Assembly (NCBI GenBank): GCA_020636155.1
Contig: JACJYM010000003.1
Coordinates: 62,001-126,000, forward strand
Direction of reading: 5' to 3'
DNA length: 64,000 nucleotides
Source of the DNA: Lewinellaceae bacterium
GTDB taxonomy: Bacteria; Bacteroidota; Bacteroidia; Chitinophagales; Saprospiraceae
This document shows, piece by piece, positions 9,172 to 18,452 of this stretch. The notes below the pieces were generated by a model. The model did not search any database, was not told where the DNA came from, and was given only the letters and a program-made list of their open reading frames with translations. The position numbers and the translations under genes are program-made. Positions within the stretch are counted from its first letter, which is position 1. Each line of letters opens with the position of its first letter.

Positions 9172-9963
9172 TCATTTTTTTTTATTCGCAAATATCTTTT
9201 CGAATATTTCCCAATACCTTGATTCAATCGGTCTAATGTTTTTATCCTCAAAAGTTTTCAAATCATAAAATTCATGTGATAAAACCTCACCATTTTGAGA
9301 ATATGTATACCAATTATTAGACCTTTTACTTCTCGGAATCCAAAAATCTCCTTCAACTAACTCAATTTTTTCTTCATATTTGTCTAGATCGAAGCGAAAA
9401 ATAGTGTCAGCCTTAGAGTATTCCTCAATTATTTCATATGTTCCTTCAACTTTTAATTGTCCATTTGGATAATATTCAAGATAAGGACCTTCAAGCAAAT
9501 AGTATCTTTTTAATAAGGTATCCCAATTGTATTCAAAGCTTGTTAGCATTTCAATATAGGGTTTCGCAAAATTTTCAACCTTAGATATTTTTCCATTTTC
9601 GTGATAATATATCCAAGTTCCGATTTTCCGATTACAAAAATATCTTCCTTGCTCTTTTAATTTGTCGTTTCTATATCTCTCAATCCAATACCCATGAGGT
9701 GTTGGTTCGCATCCACATGCTGATCCCATTCCCCCCATTTTATGTCCATCAATTAAAATAACTCCTTCAATTGACTTTTTTAAATAACGTCCTGATCTAG
9801 AAATATAAGTTATTGTATCTCCATTTTCTGAATCAATTAAAATCCTAACAATTCCCTTAACTTCGTCCGTAAAATATTTTTCCAAATATCTTTCTTTAGG
9901 AACCTCTTGACATATTCCAATGGTGCAAATGAAGAGTGTGATTTTTGTAAGAATGATTTTCAT
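9172..9963 (-). CDS. Secreted protein with YwqK/MORN-like repeats
   Basis: A short signal (about residues 1-18, ending ICQ) is followed by a protein with three or four copies of the short beta-hairpin repeat seen in YwqK and MORN-variant proteins: YYHENGKISKVENF, YYPNGQLKVEGTY and YSQNGEVLSHEFY. There is also a small CGC segment near residue 85. Databases often label such proteins 'YwqK family antitoxin', but nothing here suggests a toxin partner, and I would not carry that name over. The signal peptide points to the envelope. The gene is separated by 39 nt from the next minus-strand gene, so co-transcription is possible. Confidence 0.6.
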   Translation of the reverse strand: MKIILTKITLFICTIGICQEVPKERYLEKYFTDEVKGIVRILIDSENGDTITYISRSGRYLKKSIEGVILIDGHKMGGMGSACGCEPTPHGYWIERYRNDKLKEQGRYFCNRKIGTWIYYHENGKISKVENFAKPYIEMLTSFEYNWDTLLKRYYLLEGPYLEYYPNGQLKVEGTYEIIEEYSKADTIFRFDLDKYEEKIELVEGDFWIPRSKRSNNWYTYSQNGEVLSHEFYDLKTFEDKNIRPIESRYWEIFEKIFANKKK

Positions 9964-10002
9964 TTTTTCCTAATTGTTATAATTTTTCTCCAAGGAACAG
10001 CA

Positions 10003-10539
10003 CTATTTCCTACCCAGCCACCAATCGAGCCAAATTCCAGAGAGACTCCAAGGAACTACGGCATCAATTAAGTCACCCATTACATTGGTTTTAAACCATA
10101 TAGACTGCGTATAGTAAGTCAAAAGAAATCCCATAAATCCAATAGTAAGCCCAGCAATCAACCCTGTTTTTAAGTTAGTTTCTCTAAAAAAGGTAAAAAG
10201 CCAGACAAGCAATCCCATGGCGAATAAATCGGTGGTAAATCCTCTGAATAGGTTCATTCCCATTCCTACGGACATGGAGTTATGATATTGTACAATAGCC
10301 CATGGTTTTCCTCCTCGTTCTAGTTGATAAGCTTTGTAATCGGCTTCACTGGCACCTTCAGGTAGATTAGGTAACATATAGCTGCCCTCTTGTAATTTTC
10401 CTTCTAAACAAGCAAGAATTTCCTCTTGATTTTCTGTATATCCAGTATATGAACTATGTAAATTAATTGCGGCCCAAGATAAAAACTGCCAAACAAAAAA
10501 GATAAGTGCCGCGACAAATGCCCCAATAACTGATTTCAT
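10003..10539 (-). CDS. Hypothetical integral membrane protein
   Basis: I do not recognise the family. The 178-aa protein has a hydrophobic segment at the N-terminus (about residues 3-24), then a polar stretch of about 75 residues, and then three more hydrophobic segments, at roughly 102-116, 124-142 and 155-172. Tryptophans are abundant (LSWAAIN, IWLDWWLG). The polar loop (GKLQEGSYMLPNLPEG) is probably on one face of the membrane. The stop and start codons are clean, and the coding frame has Bacteroidota-like AT-rich third positions, so it is likely real. Neighbours give no hint of function. Confidence 0.55.
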   Translation of the reverse strand: MKSVIGAFVAALIFFVWQFLSWAAINLHSSYTGYTENQEEILACLEGKLQEGSYMLPNLPEGASEADYKAYQLERGGKPWAIVQYHNSMSVGMGMNLFRGFTTDLFAMGLLVWLFTFFRETNLKTGLIAGLTIGFMGFLLTYYTQSIWFKTNVMGDLIDAVVPWSLSGIWLDWWLGRK

Positions 10540-10670
10540 ATTAATTTTTTTGGGCTAAATAAAACAAAAAATTAATATTGGCACAATAAAATGTATTTAA
10601 TTTTGAATATTTTAAGTACAATACTGATAAAAACTATCTATCTCAATTGTTGAAGAATAATAATTTTAGT

Positions 10671-10703
10671 AAAAAAGAGCAGCCCGGGACCATGGACTGC
10701 TCT
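10671..10703 (-). terminator. Terminator of the efflux operon
   Basis: On the minus strand, AGAGCAG and CTGCTCT pair, with additional CC/GG pairs in between, followed by a run of six T (the A-run at 10671-10676). It lies 12 nt after the stop codon of the DUF2892 gene and so ends the tolC-to-DUF2892 unit. Confidence 0.85.
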
Positions 10704-10714
10704 ATGATATTAAA

Positions 10715-10897
10715 CTACTTTACTCCCAATTTCTTCAATATATTTTCCATCAAGCACCATTGTGTGAATGCCGATTGCAAAAGGTTTAATCCAACAAATG
10801 CTGTAAACCATAGCCAGTTTATATTAACATAAACAGCGAGGAGTAAACTGATGAGAATGAAAAGCCCCGCAATTCCTCTGATATATCGTTCAATCAT
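10715..10897 (-). CDS. DUF2892 (YgaP-type) small membrane protein
   Basis: This 60-aa protein matches the two-helix membrane domain found as DUF2892 and as the C-terminal part of YgaP rhodaneses. It begins ERYIRGIAGL and has hydrophobic segments at about residues 8-25 and 28-45. It ends CLMENILKKLGVK, close to the usual family ending. It starts 2 nt after the previous gene's stop and is the last gene of the efflux operon, since a terminator follows directly. In other bacteria such proteins often sit beside RND efflux or sulfur-related genes. The biochemical role is not settled. Confidence 0.8.
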   Translation of the reverse strand: MIERYIRGIAGLFILISLLLAVYVNINWLWFTAFVGLNLLQSAFTQWCLMENILKKLGVK

Positions 10898-10899
10898 GA

Positions 10900-11211
10900 C
10901 TATATGGATTTTTCTACATGTAATGAAATCAAATGCAAATGTGAAACAGATTCCAATGAATCGTTGAACTCTTTTACATTATTAAATAAACTTTCAACGT
11001 GTTGCTCTTCTATAAAGGCGAAAAAAAGCAATGAATTGGTCTCGAATCTATCCCCAACAAACCAGTTGCTGTGTGTCGCAACATCGACATCGGGTTCGTG
11101 ACCGGTCACTTCATTGTAACTGAAGGACTTGACCGATGACTTAATCAAAACTCGTTTTATTTCATTTTTATATTCCTCGACACCAGTCAGTAAAATCAAT
11201 TTTAAGCTCAT
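10900..11211 (-). CDS. Small PII-like (ferredoxin-fold) protein beside an RND pump
   Basis: This 103-aa protein has no signal peptide. Its order of strands and helices suggests a PII-like fold. It has an N-terminal strand and helix (KLILLTGVEEYKNEIKRVL), then YNEVTGHEP, which resembles the start of the PII T-loop, and a second beta-alpha-beta half (LLFFAFIEEQHVESLF onward). A C-terminal strand (LHLISLHVE) completes it. Small PII-like proteins such as DUF3240 occur next to heavy-metal RND pumps in other phyla, so a regulatory or sensing role for the pump is plausible. It sits 23 nt after the RND permease gene and 2 nt before the DUF2892 gene. The fold call is by eye and needs a profile search. 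Confidence 0.6.
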   Translation of the reverse strand: MSLKLILLTGVEEYKNEIKRVLIKSSVKSFSYNEVTGHEPDVDVATHSNWFVGDRFETNSLLFFAFIEEQHVESLFNNVKEFNDSLESVSHLHLISLHVEKSI

Positions 11212-11234
11212 AATATTTTTATTTAAGGATGATT

Positions 11235-14200
11235 TTAATTGTTGTTTTTTTCGAGATAAGCGTATTTCTTATGTTCTACAATATAGTAGATCAATGGAAC
11301 GACTACCAAAGTCAATAGAGTAGAGACAATGGCACCTGCCACCAATGATATGGCTAACCCCTGAAATATCGGGTCAAAAAGTATGATCGATGCACCGATG
11401 ACGACGGCACCTGTAGTCAGTAGGATAGGAGTTGTCCTGACGGCACCTGCGTCTATGATAGCTTCTTTGAGTGGTATGCCTTGCTCTAGTCGTATCTCTA
11501 TGAAATCTATGAGTAAGACAGAATTTCTAACCATAACTCCTGCCAAGGCTATCATTCCGATAAATGAAGTAGCCGTGAAATAGGCACCAAATATCCAGTG
11601 ACCACCGACGATTCCAATGAGTGAAAGTGGAATTGCAAGCATCATAACAATCGGCGTTTTAAAGTTTTGAAACCAACCGACGATAAGCATATAGATAATC
11701 AAGATTACAACCAAAAATGCAATTCCTAAGTCGCGGAATACTTCCAATGTAATCTGCCATTCACCATCCCATTTTACAAAATAGTTTTCACTATCAGTAG
11801 GGGTGTTTACGTAGAGTTCTCCTAGGCTATAGCCCGGTTTTAAGTTGATTTCATTGAGTTTTTCACCCATTCCAAGAATAGCATAAGCGGGACTTTCCAA
11901 CTGTCCTGCCATATCAGCGAGTACATAAACAACACGTTTCTGATCTTTGCGATATATGGTTTTATCCAAGGTCTTGTTGTGTACCTTTACCAGTTCTCCG
12001 AGAGGAATAGTCGTACCCATTTTGGAATTTACTTCTATGGCCATGAGCTCATCTAAGGAATTTTTAGCATCATCACTTAACCCGAGCACAATACTCACGG
12101 GTTCATTAGAAGTCGGGCTGTAAAGTGTCGATATTGGATATTCATTGTATAACAAAGAGATACTTTGAACAATTTGTTGTGGAGCCACGCCGTACAGCAT
12201 GGATTTTTCTCGATCCACATCAATAAAATATTCTTGTTGGTCAGACTCTACCATCCAATCGACATCGACTACGTCATTCGTATTTTCTAAGATGTTTTTG
12301 ACTTCATTTGCGATGCGAATTTGTTCTTCAAATTCTGGACCATATACCTCAGCCACAATGGTTGACAAAACGGGTGGCCCTGGTGGTACTTCCACAACTT
12401 TTACATTGGCACCATATTTTTTTCCGATTTCTTGTACTTTAGGCCTTACTTGCTTGGCAATGTCGTGACTTTGAAGTGTCCTTTCTTCTTTGTGTAAGAG
12501 GTTGACCTGAATGTCTGCCATATTACTGCCACCTCTCATATCGTAATGCCTTACCAAACCATTGAAGGTAATAGGAGCAGAGGTGCCTATATAATTTTGA
12601 TAATCAACCACCTCGGGTATTGTAACCAAATATTGTGAAATTTCCTTAGTCACTGCTGCAGTCCTCTCAAGAGTCGTGCCTTCAGGTAAATCAATTACAA
12701 TTTGAAATTCATTTTTATTATCAAAAGGCAGCATTTTGACCGCCACAGACTTTGTGAAAAATAGTAAAACCGAAACGATCATCAGAATAAAGGTAATTAT
12801 GATGAACAACCATCTTTTTGCAGAACTATTCAAGAGTGGTTTTTCGATTTTATTGTAAATACGATATATCAATCCACGGCTCAATTCGTGGTCTTCTTCG
12901 ATTTCTTCCTTAGAGATTTTTTCTTTTTCCTTTAGGAAATGGTATCCTAGATATGGTGTTATGGTCAGTGCTACGAAAAGGGATAACATCATGGCAATAG
13001 ATGCTCCAATGGGCATCGGACTCATATAGGGACCCATCATTCCAGACACGAATGCCATCGGAAGTATAGCTGCAATCACTGTAAACGTGGCTAATATCGT
13101 TGGATTACCCACTTCATTGATGGCAAATATTGCCGCTTGTTTAAATGGTAATCGCCGCATCTTAAAGTGTCGGTGCATATTTTCTGCGATGATGATACTA
13201 TCATCTACTACGATACCTACTACGAATACTAAGGCAAATAAAGTAATCCTATTCAGTGTGTAATCCAGCAAGTAATAACTGAATAAAGTCAATGCAAAAG
13301 TTAAGGGAACGGAGATGAATACCACTAATCCACCTCGCCAGCCCATGGCAAATATCACGAGAAGCGTGACCGCAATTATGGCTACGGCAAGGTGCATGAG
13401 TAATTCTGATACTTTATGTGATGCGGTCTCGCCATAATTTCGAGTAACACTGACAAACACGTCCTGAGGAATAATGTTGGTTTTCCATTGATTGATGAGC
13501 TGTTCCACATTACTGGCAATTGACATCGCATCAGAGCCTTTTAACTTTGATATCGAAATGCTGACTGCACTGTAATCTGATGGATGGATTTCATATTCAT
13601 TTTGAGCCTTTCCATAGCCGAAAGAGACATAGTTTTTAGGGATTTCGGGTCCATCCACCACTTTTGCCACTTGTTTTAGATAAACGGGCATGCGGCCATT
13701 AGTACCCACGACAAGATTTTCAACGTCTTCTTGAGTTTTCAAAAAACTACCCGTCGTGAGTAAATATTCAGTATCTGCATTAACGATTGTTCCTGACTGT
13801 GCTTGTTGGTTGTTGGCATTGATAATCTGCATGATGGTAAAAAGATCGATGCCGTTTTGTGCCATCAAATTTTTATCAAGTATGACTTTTAGTTCCCGAG
13901 TTCTACCTCCTATAATTTTGGTTATCGAGACATCTTTGATTTTCTTAAGTTCTTGCTGAACCTCCTTTGCAATATTTTTTAACTGAAAGTCATCATAATT
14001 TTCACTCCAAAGTGTCAGGGTCATCATAGGAACGTCATCGATGGTTCTGGTTTTTACGAGAGGTTCATAAATGCCATTGGTAAACATCATCTTGTTTTTC
14101 ATCAATTCATTGTAGAGATTGACATAAGATCTTTCCGTGTCTTCACCTACATAGAATTGCACGACCATCATTGCTTGTCCATTCATTGACATGGAATGGA

Positions 14201-14453
14201 TGTGTTCTACCCCTTTGATGTTTGAGATGATTTTCTCAAGGGGTTTGATCACTTTTGATTCTATTTCTGTTGGGCTAGCGCCTGGATACGCAACCATCAC
14301 ATCGGCCATAGGCACATTGATTTGTGGTTCTTCTTCTCGAGGTATCAAATAGACGCTATAAGCACCAATTGCCATCATGGCAATCATCAGCAGAATCGTA
14401 AGCTTTGATTGCATGAATACTCCGGCAATCCTGCCTGATAATCCTTCCTTCAT
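11235..14453 (-). CDS. RND-family efflux permease
   Basis: An inner-membrane proton-driven pump of the AcrB/CzcA superfamily, with the full family length of 1072 aa. It shows the expected 12-helix layout: a first helix near residues 17-36, a large periplasmic loop, helices about 340-560, a second loop, and a final helical block from about 900. TM4 carries VGIVVDDSI, whose two aspartates form the proton relay. The PREEEPQI segment after TM1 is typical of the less-studied branch often labelled acriflavin resistance. The substrate, whether organic compounds or metal ions, cannot be decided. It is the third gene of the tolC-adaptor-permease operon and works with both partners to span the envelope. 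Confidence 0.93.
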   Translation of the reverse strand: MKEGLSGRIAGVFMQSKLTILLMIAMMAIGAYSVYLIPREEEPQINVPMADVMVAYPGASPTEIESKVIKPLEKIISNIKGVEHIHSMSMNGQAMMVVQFYVGEDTERSYVNLYNELMKNKMMFTNGIYEPLVKTRTIDDVPMMTLTLWSENYDDFQLKNIAKEVQQELKKIKDVSITKIIGGRTRELKVILDKNLMAQNGIDLFTIMQIINANNQQAQSGTIVNADTEYLLTTGSFLKTQEDVENLVVGTNGRMPVYLKQVAKVVDGPEIPKNYVSFGYGKAQNEYEIHPSDYSAVSISISKLKGSDAMSIASNVEQLINQWKTNIIPQDVFVSVTRNYGETASHKVSELLMHLAVAIIAVTLLVIFAMGWRGGLVVFISVPLTFALTLFSYYLLDYTLNRITLFALVFVVGIVVDDSIIIAENMHRHFKMRRLPFKQAAIFAINEVGNPTILATFTVIAAILPMAFVSGMMGPYMSPMPIGASIAMMLSLFVALTITPYLGYHFLKEKEKISKEEIEEDHELSRGLIYRIYNKIEKPLLNSSAKRWLFIIITFILMIVSVLLFFTKSVAVKMLPFDNKNEFQIVIDLPEGTTLERTAAVTKEISQYLVTIPEVVDYQNYIGTSAPITFNGLVRHYDMRGGSNMADIQVNLLHKEERTLQSHDIAKQVRPKVQEIGKKYGANVKVVEVPPGPPVLSTIVAEVYGPEFEEQIRIANEVKNILENTNDVVDVDWMVESDQQEYFIDVDREKSMLYGVAPQQIVQSISLLYNEYPISTLYSPTSNEPVSIVLGLSDDAKNSLDELMAIEVNSKMGTTIPLGELVKVHNKTLDKTIYRKDQKRVVYVLADMAGQLESPAYAILGMGEKLNEINLKPGYSLGELYVNTPTDSENYFVKWDGEWQITLEVFRDLGIAFLVVILIIYMLIVGWFQNFKTPIVMMLAIPLSLIGIVGGHWIFGAYFTATSFIGMIALAGVMVRNSVLLIDFIEIRLEQGIPLKEAIIDAGAVRTTPILLTTGAVVIGASIILFDPIFQGLAISLVAGAIVSTLLTLVVVPLIYYIVEHKKYAYLEKNNN

Positions 14454-14487
14454 TATTTTATATTTCTTCTTTTAATTAAAATCTAAA

Positions 14488-15567
14488 TTATTTAATACTC
14501 ACACTTGCGCCATTGTAAAGCCTTGATTCAGCGCTAATAATATACTTTTCGTTTGGTTTTAATCCAGACAATACCTCGACCTGATCTCCCATTATTTTTC
14601 CTAGTCGTAACCATCTTAAGACCGCGGTGTTTTCGTCACTGATCGTATAAACTCCTCTTAAATCACCCTGAGTTATCAAGCTACTCGTGGGAATCATCGT
14701 AACATTCATTGTATTGGAATTTGGATTGGGCTGTGTAAAAGTGACATTGGCATACATGCCTGAAAATAAGCCATTATTCTCCTTTCCTAGGTCAATTTTT
14801 ACCATATACTGCGAACCGGTCATTTTAGAAGAAGTGCTGATTTCACTTACTTTGGCTTTGATCGTTTTATTAATGGCTCCAATGTAAACGTCACAATTTT
14901 CACCTTTTTTAATAGTACCAATTGCCGATTCTGGCACCATGGCCATCACTTCAAATTCATTGCCTGACTCAATCGTCAATAGGGGCATACCGGGATTGGC
15001 TAGGTCACCCACTTCGATCATTTTCTGTGTAATTGTTCCCGAAATCGGAGAAACGATGCTAGAATAACTGAACTGTGCATTGACTTCATTTTTCATTTGA
15101 GTGGCAGCATCCAATCCAGCTTTTGACATGTTGTAATGGGCTTCCATGTCATCCATTTCTTTTTGAGAGACACTTTGTTTTGCATACAATGCTTTGAATC
15201 TATTATAATCTTTTTCTGCATTGGCAAGTCCAATTTCAGCTTGTTTTATATTGGCATTGACCTGTGCTAATTTAGCCTGTAGGTCATTGCTATTTATTTT
15301 GATAAGTTGTTGTCCTTTAGTGACTTTTGAGCCGACTTCAACATTTACCATTTCGACATAGCCCATATTGCGGGTACTGATATTGACGGAATTATGAGCT
15401 TGTACTTGACCGCTCACTTTGAGTTGGTCGCTTACATTTTGGCTGTTCACTTGGCTCACATGGACAGTGACGGGGGGTAGTTCATGTAATTGATGTTCTT
15501 TAACATCGTTACAAGCGGTAAACATGGTGACGATGACGATGCTTGCGAGACCAAATTTTCGTATATT
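14488..15567 (-). CDS. RND efflux periplasmic adaptor (membrane fusion protein)
   Basis: This adaptor joins the RND permease to the TolC-like channel. It has a lipoprotein signal ending TAC, a biotinyl-lipoyl-like domain split by a helical hairpin (VSGQVQAHNSVNIS, then KVTKGQQLIKINSNDLQAK), a coiled hairpin around residues 95-155, and beta-barrel and membrane-proximal domains toward the C-terminus. I choose the ATG at 15567, because it directly precedes the lipoprotein signal (MNIRKFGLASIV). The frame extends to 15612, but the extra 15 residues are charged and do not fit a signal. It lies 34 nt before the permease gene and 74 nt after the tolC-like gene. Confidence 0.92.
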   Translation of the reverse strand, partial: NIRKFGLASIVIVTMFTACNDVKEHQLHELPPVTVHVSQVNSQNVSDQLKVSGQVQAHNSVNISTRNMGYVEMVNVEVGSKVTKGQQLIKINSNDLQAKLAQVNANIKQAEIGLANAEKDYNRFKALYAKQSVSQKEMDDMEAHYNMSKAGLDAATQMKNEVNAQFSYSSIVSPISGTITQKMIEVGDLANPGMPLLTIESGNEFEVMAMVPESAIGTIKKGENCDVYIGAINKTIKAKVSEISTSSKMTGSQYMVKIDLGKENNGLFSGMYANVTFTQPNPNSNTMNVTMIPTSSLITQGDLRGVYTISDENTAVLRWLRLGKIMGDQVEVLSGLKPNEKYIISAESRLYNGASVSIK

Positions 15568-15641
15568 CATAACTTTGAAGTATTTTAATATGTCAATTTT
15601 TATTGTTTTCATTATTGGTTGATTTATCTAAAATATTAAGA

Positions 15642-16940
15642 TTAGTTTGCTAAGTATTTAATGTAGGCTTGTGCATAATTTAATTCAAAAATGGCTTGAT
15701 AGTAGGCCAATTGCTTTTGAGAGAAAGAGGTTTCTGCAATCAGAACGTCTGCATATTTTTCTAATCCCTGTTGGAATCGATCCATTTTGATTCTCAAATA
15801 TTCTTCCGATTGCTTAACTGCAAGAGCATAGAGATTGAGTTTTTCATTCGCTTCTTCTCGCATTCTGATTGCATGTGACAGCTCAGTATTGGCCATATCT
15901 ATGGTGTTTTGGGTTTCAAGCAGTGTTTTGTTTACTTGGGCTTGATGCCTTTGAATTTTGGCCTTTCTCTGGTTTCCATCGAAAATATTCCAGTGAAGCT
16001 GCATGCCCAATAGGTATCCTCCACCATCTACTGCTAATACATGTTTGTCATGAGTTTCATAGCTGGCAAAAGCATTTAATCGGGGTAACAAGGTTTTCTT
16101 TGCGGATGTTTTTAGATTGTCATAAGCTTGTGTCACGCTGTTCATAGCCATGATGTCTGCCCGATTGTGTGAAATACTATCTGGCAATGCCAAATCCTCA
16201 GTAATGAGCGAGTCTTTCGGAACGATGGTCTCTTGCGATCGAGAATTCATCAGTAATTTTAGCCCATCAGAAAGGTTGTTTACATTGATTTTTGCGACGA
16301 AAAGTTGGTTTTTTACGTCATTCACTCGAATGTCAGCGGATAATACATCGGATTTTTGGATATAGCCCTGATCAAAGAAATTGACCGCATTAGATCGATT
16401 CACTTCTGCAGTTTTTACTGCTTGTTCAAGAACCGTGACCATCTTGTGAGTCAGTTGTAATTGCATATACATCTTTTCTGCTTCGAATTGCAGCTGTTCC
16501 TTAGCTCTTACTTTTTGATATTTTATGGCATCCAATTTCACTTTAGCGGCTTCTCGTTCATACTTTTTATCGAAATTTAAAATAGGTTGCTTGAGCTCAA
16601 GTTTTGCAGAAAAATCATGATATCCATCGGGATCATTCAGCAATACGGGATTAAAATCTTGTTGTCCAACAATGGCTTGATTCAATTTTGAACCAAATAC
16701 ATTTAACGGACTGTCGGTGTAGATTCCCGTATAAGAAGCAGAAATATCAGGCAGGAACATTGCCGATGACTGGTTGTAATCAGCCAAAGCAATGTTATAC
16801 TCCTGATCGATGATGTCTAAATTTAAATTATTTGAAGCTACTTGATCGAGGACTTCTTTTTTAGTTAATTTTTGCTGTGCCTCCAAATCTTTGTTGGAAA
16901 TAACCAGCACGATTATAGCAATTAGAAATTTTATTTTCAT
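15642..16940 (-). CDS. TolC-family outer membrane efflux channel
   Basis: This is the outer-membrane partner of the RND pump. A signal peptide (MKIKFLIAIIVLVIS to EAQQ) precedes two related halves rich in long helices, typical of TolC/OEP: the first half includes NLDIIDQEYNIALADYNQS and the second includes RADIMAMNSVTQAYDNLK. At 432 aa it has normal length. The start is placed at 16940, because this ATG begins the signal peptide. The open frame up to 17036 crosses the putative promoter, so its extra 32 residues are unlikely to be made. It is the first gene of the five-gene efflux operon. Confidence 0.92.
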   Translation of the reverse strand: MKIKFLIAIIVLVISNKDLEAQQKLTKKEVLDQVASNNLNLDIIDQEYNIALADYNQSSAMFLPDISASYTGIYTDSPLNVFGSKLNQAIVGQQDFNPVLLNDPDGYHDFSAKLELKQPILNFDKKYEREAAKVKLDAIKYQKVRAKEQLQFEAEKMYMQLQLTHKMVTVLEQAVKTAEVNRSNAVNFFDQGYIQKSDVLSADIRVNDVKNQLFVAKINVNNLSDGLKLLMNSRSQETIVPKDSLITEDLALPDSISHNRADIMAMNSVTQAYDNLKTSAKKTLLPRLNAFASYETHDKHVLAVDGGGYLLGMQLHWNIFDGNQRKAKIQRHQAQVNKTLLETQNTIDMANTELSHAIRMREEANEKLNLYALAVKQSEEYLRIKMDRFQQGLEKYADVLIAETSFSQKQLAYYQAIFELNYAQAYIKYLAN

Positions 16941-17359
16941 AAATCTTTTTTTCGGGGGCAAAAGTATTGGTAGGAGTGAGCTGACAGTGTAACTGATATG
17001 ACAGAACAAATTAGAATTTATGCATGTGGAACTCAAGTTGAGCTAAAATGTCTTGGCTATTACAATGAGATATTTGGCGATATTCAGCTGAAAATCAATG
17101 AGATAGATGTAATTAATGATAATTAATTATTTTCAAAATGTATATTAATGTGCTTAGGTAACCTAAGGCACTTAAGAAATGATTGTTAACTTTTTCGCTA
17201 GGTGATTAATGAATCAAGTGTTGATCTATATAAATTGCTATTGTTAGTTGATTAATTACTTTTGCCTATCGAACATTTTTGCCCCTTTAAATAATATCAC
17301 CCAAAACAAAAGGCCGACCATAATTGTCAGCCTTTTCTATGGTTTTCAATTTACTTTCT
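16941..17359 (-). promoter_or_regulatory. Intergenic region with efflux-operon promoter and a small dyad
   Basis: On the minus strand a -7 match, TACTTTTG, lies at 16966-16959, 18 nt before the tolC ATG. The -33 position has no clear TTG. About 19 nt upstream is the dyad CAGT-TAC-ACTG (16985-16995), in a place where a repressor could bind. No TetR- or MarR-type gene is nearby, so the operator idea is weak. The rest, up to the aldolase terminator at 17308-17336, is AT-rich with no ORF that I would support. Confidence 0.45.
17308..17336 (-). terminator. Terminator after fbaA
   Basis: On the minus strand the arms AAAAGGCTGAC and GTCGGCCTTTT pair with one mismatch around a short AT-rich loop, and a T-rich tail follows. 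It begins about 24 nt after the fbaA stop codon. Confidence 0.85.
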
Positions 17360-18430
17360 TTATGCATTTCGATCGATGCAGTTTAAATCCTCAAATGCCT
17401 GAGTCAATCTTGTGACAAAATACTGCTCTGCCTGACGCAACCATACTCGAGGGTCATATTTTTTCTTATTGGGCTTATCCTCTCCTTCAGGATTTCCAAT
17501 CTGACTTTGCAAGTAGGCTTCATTCGCTTTGTAATAATCTTTCACACCATCCCAAAATGCCCACTGCTGATCCGTATCAATGTTCATTTTTACGGCTCCG
17601 TAGCTGATGGCTTCTCTTATCTCTTCTCTTGATGAGCCTGAACCACCATGAAAAACAAAATTTACGGGATTGTGACCTGTATTGAATTTCTTTTGAACAT
17701 AATCTTGGCTATTTTTTAGAATGATAGGTTTTAAACTCACATTGCCCGGTTTGTACACCCCGTGGACATTGCCGAATGCCGCGGCAATGGTAAACTTATC
17801 GCTAATAGCTCTCAATCTCTCGTAGGCATAAGCGACCTCTTCAGGTTGGGTGTATAATCTCGAACTGTCCACATCCGTATTGTCAACCCCATCTTCCTCG
17901 CCGCCGGTCACTCCAAGTTCAATCTCAAGGGTAATTCCGATTTTCGCCATTCTTTCAAAATACTTACAACTGATATCCAAATTCTCTTGAATTGGTTCTT
18001 CGCTTAAGTCGAGCATGTGGCTACTGTACAAGGGATGACCGTGTTTGGCAAAGTGTTCTTCACTGGCTTCTACCAATCCATCGATCCATGGAAGTAAATT
18101 TTTGGCACAGTGATCTGTATGCACAATGACACTGACACCATACGCTTTTGCGAGTTGATGGATGTGCTGAGCCCCGGCAATACTACCCAGAATGGCCGCA
18201 TTTTGTCCTTCATTGCTTAGAGATTTTCCAGCGTTAAAAACTCCACCACCATTACTAAATTGTATGATTATGGGAGAATTTACTTTTTTTGCAGTTTCCA
18301 ATGAAGCATTGATGGTATTGCTACCAACGACGTTAACCGCAGGAATTGCAAAATCATTTTCATTTGCATAATTCAGCAATTCTGTCACTTCATCGCCATA
18401 CAAAACACCTGTTCTAAATTTCGTAGCCAT
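17360..18430 (-). CDS. fbaA: Class II fructose-bisphosphate aldolase
   Basis: A zinc-dependent aldolase that splits fructose 1,6-bisphosphate into dihydroxyacetone phosphate and glyceraldehyde 3-phosphate, in both glycolysis and gluconeogenesis. The metal-binding HTDHC motif lies near residue 110. Later segments, AFGNVHGVYKPGN and FVFHGGSGSS, supply the second zinc histidine and the phosphate-binding loop. At 356 aa it fits the longer class IIA (E. coli FbaA) type. It lies 22 nt after the trxB stop on the same strand, so the two are probably co-transcribed. A terminator follows. Confidence 0.96.
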   Translation of the reverse strand: MATKFRTGVLYGDEVTELLNYANENDFAIPAVNVVGSNTINASLETAKKVNSPIIIQFSNGGGVFNAGKSLSNEGQNAAILGSIAGAQHIHQLAKAYGVSVIVHTDHCAKNLLPWIDGLVEASEEHFAKHGHPLYSSHMLDLSEEPIQENLDISCKYFERMAKIGITLEIELGVTGGEEDGVDNTDVDSSRLYTQPEEVAYAYERLRAISDKFTIAAAFGNVHGVYKPGNVSLKPIILKNSQDYVQKKFNTGHNPVNFVFHGGSGSSREEIREAISYGAVKMNIDTDQQWAFWDGVKDYYKANEAYLQSQIGNPEGEDKPNKKKYDPRVWLRQAEQYFVTRLTQAFEDLNCIDRNA

Positions 18431-18452
18431 TCCGATAAGTTTTTATAGTTTT

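Noticed and set aside
9172..9963. Toxin-antitoxin antitoxin for the YwqK-like protein
   Set aside because: No toxin-like partner is adjacent, and the protein has a secretion signal.
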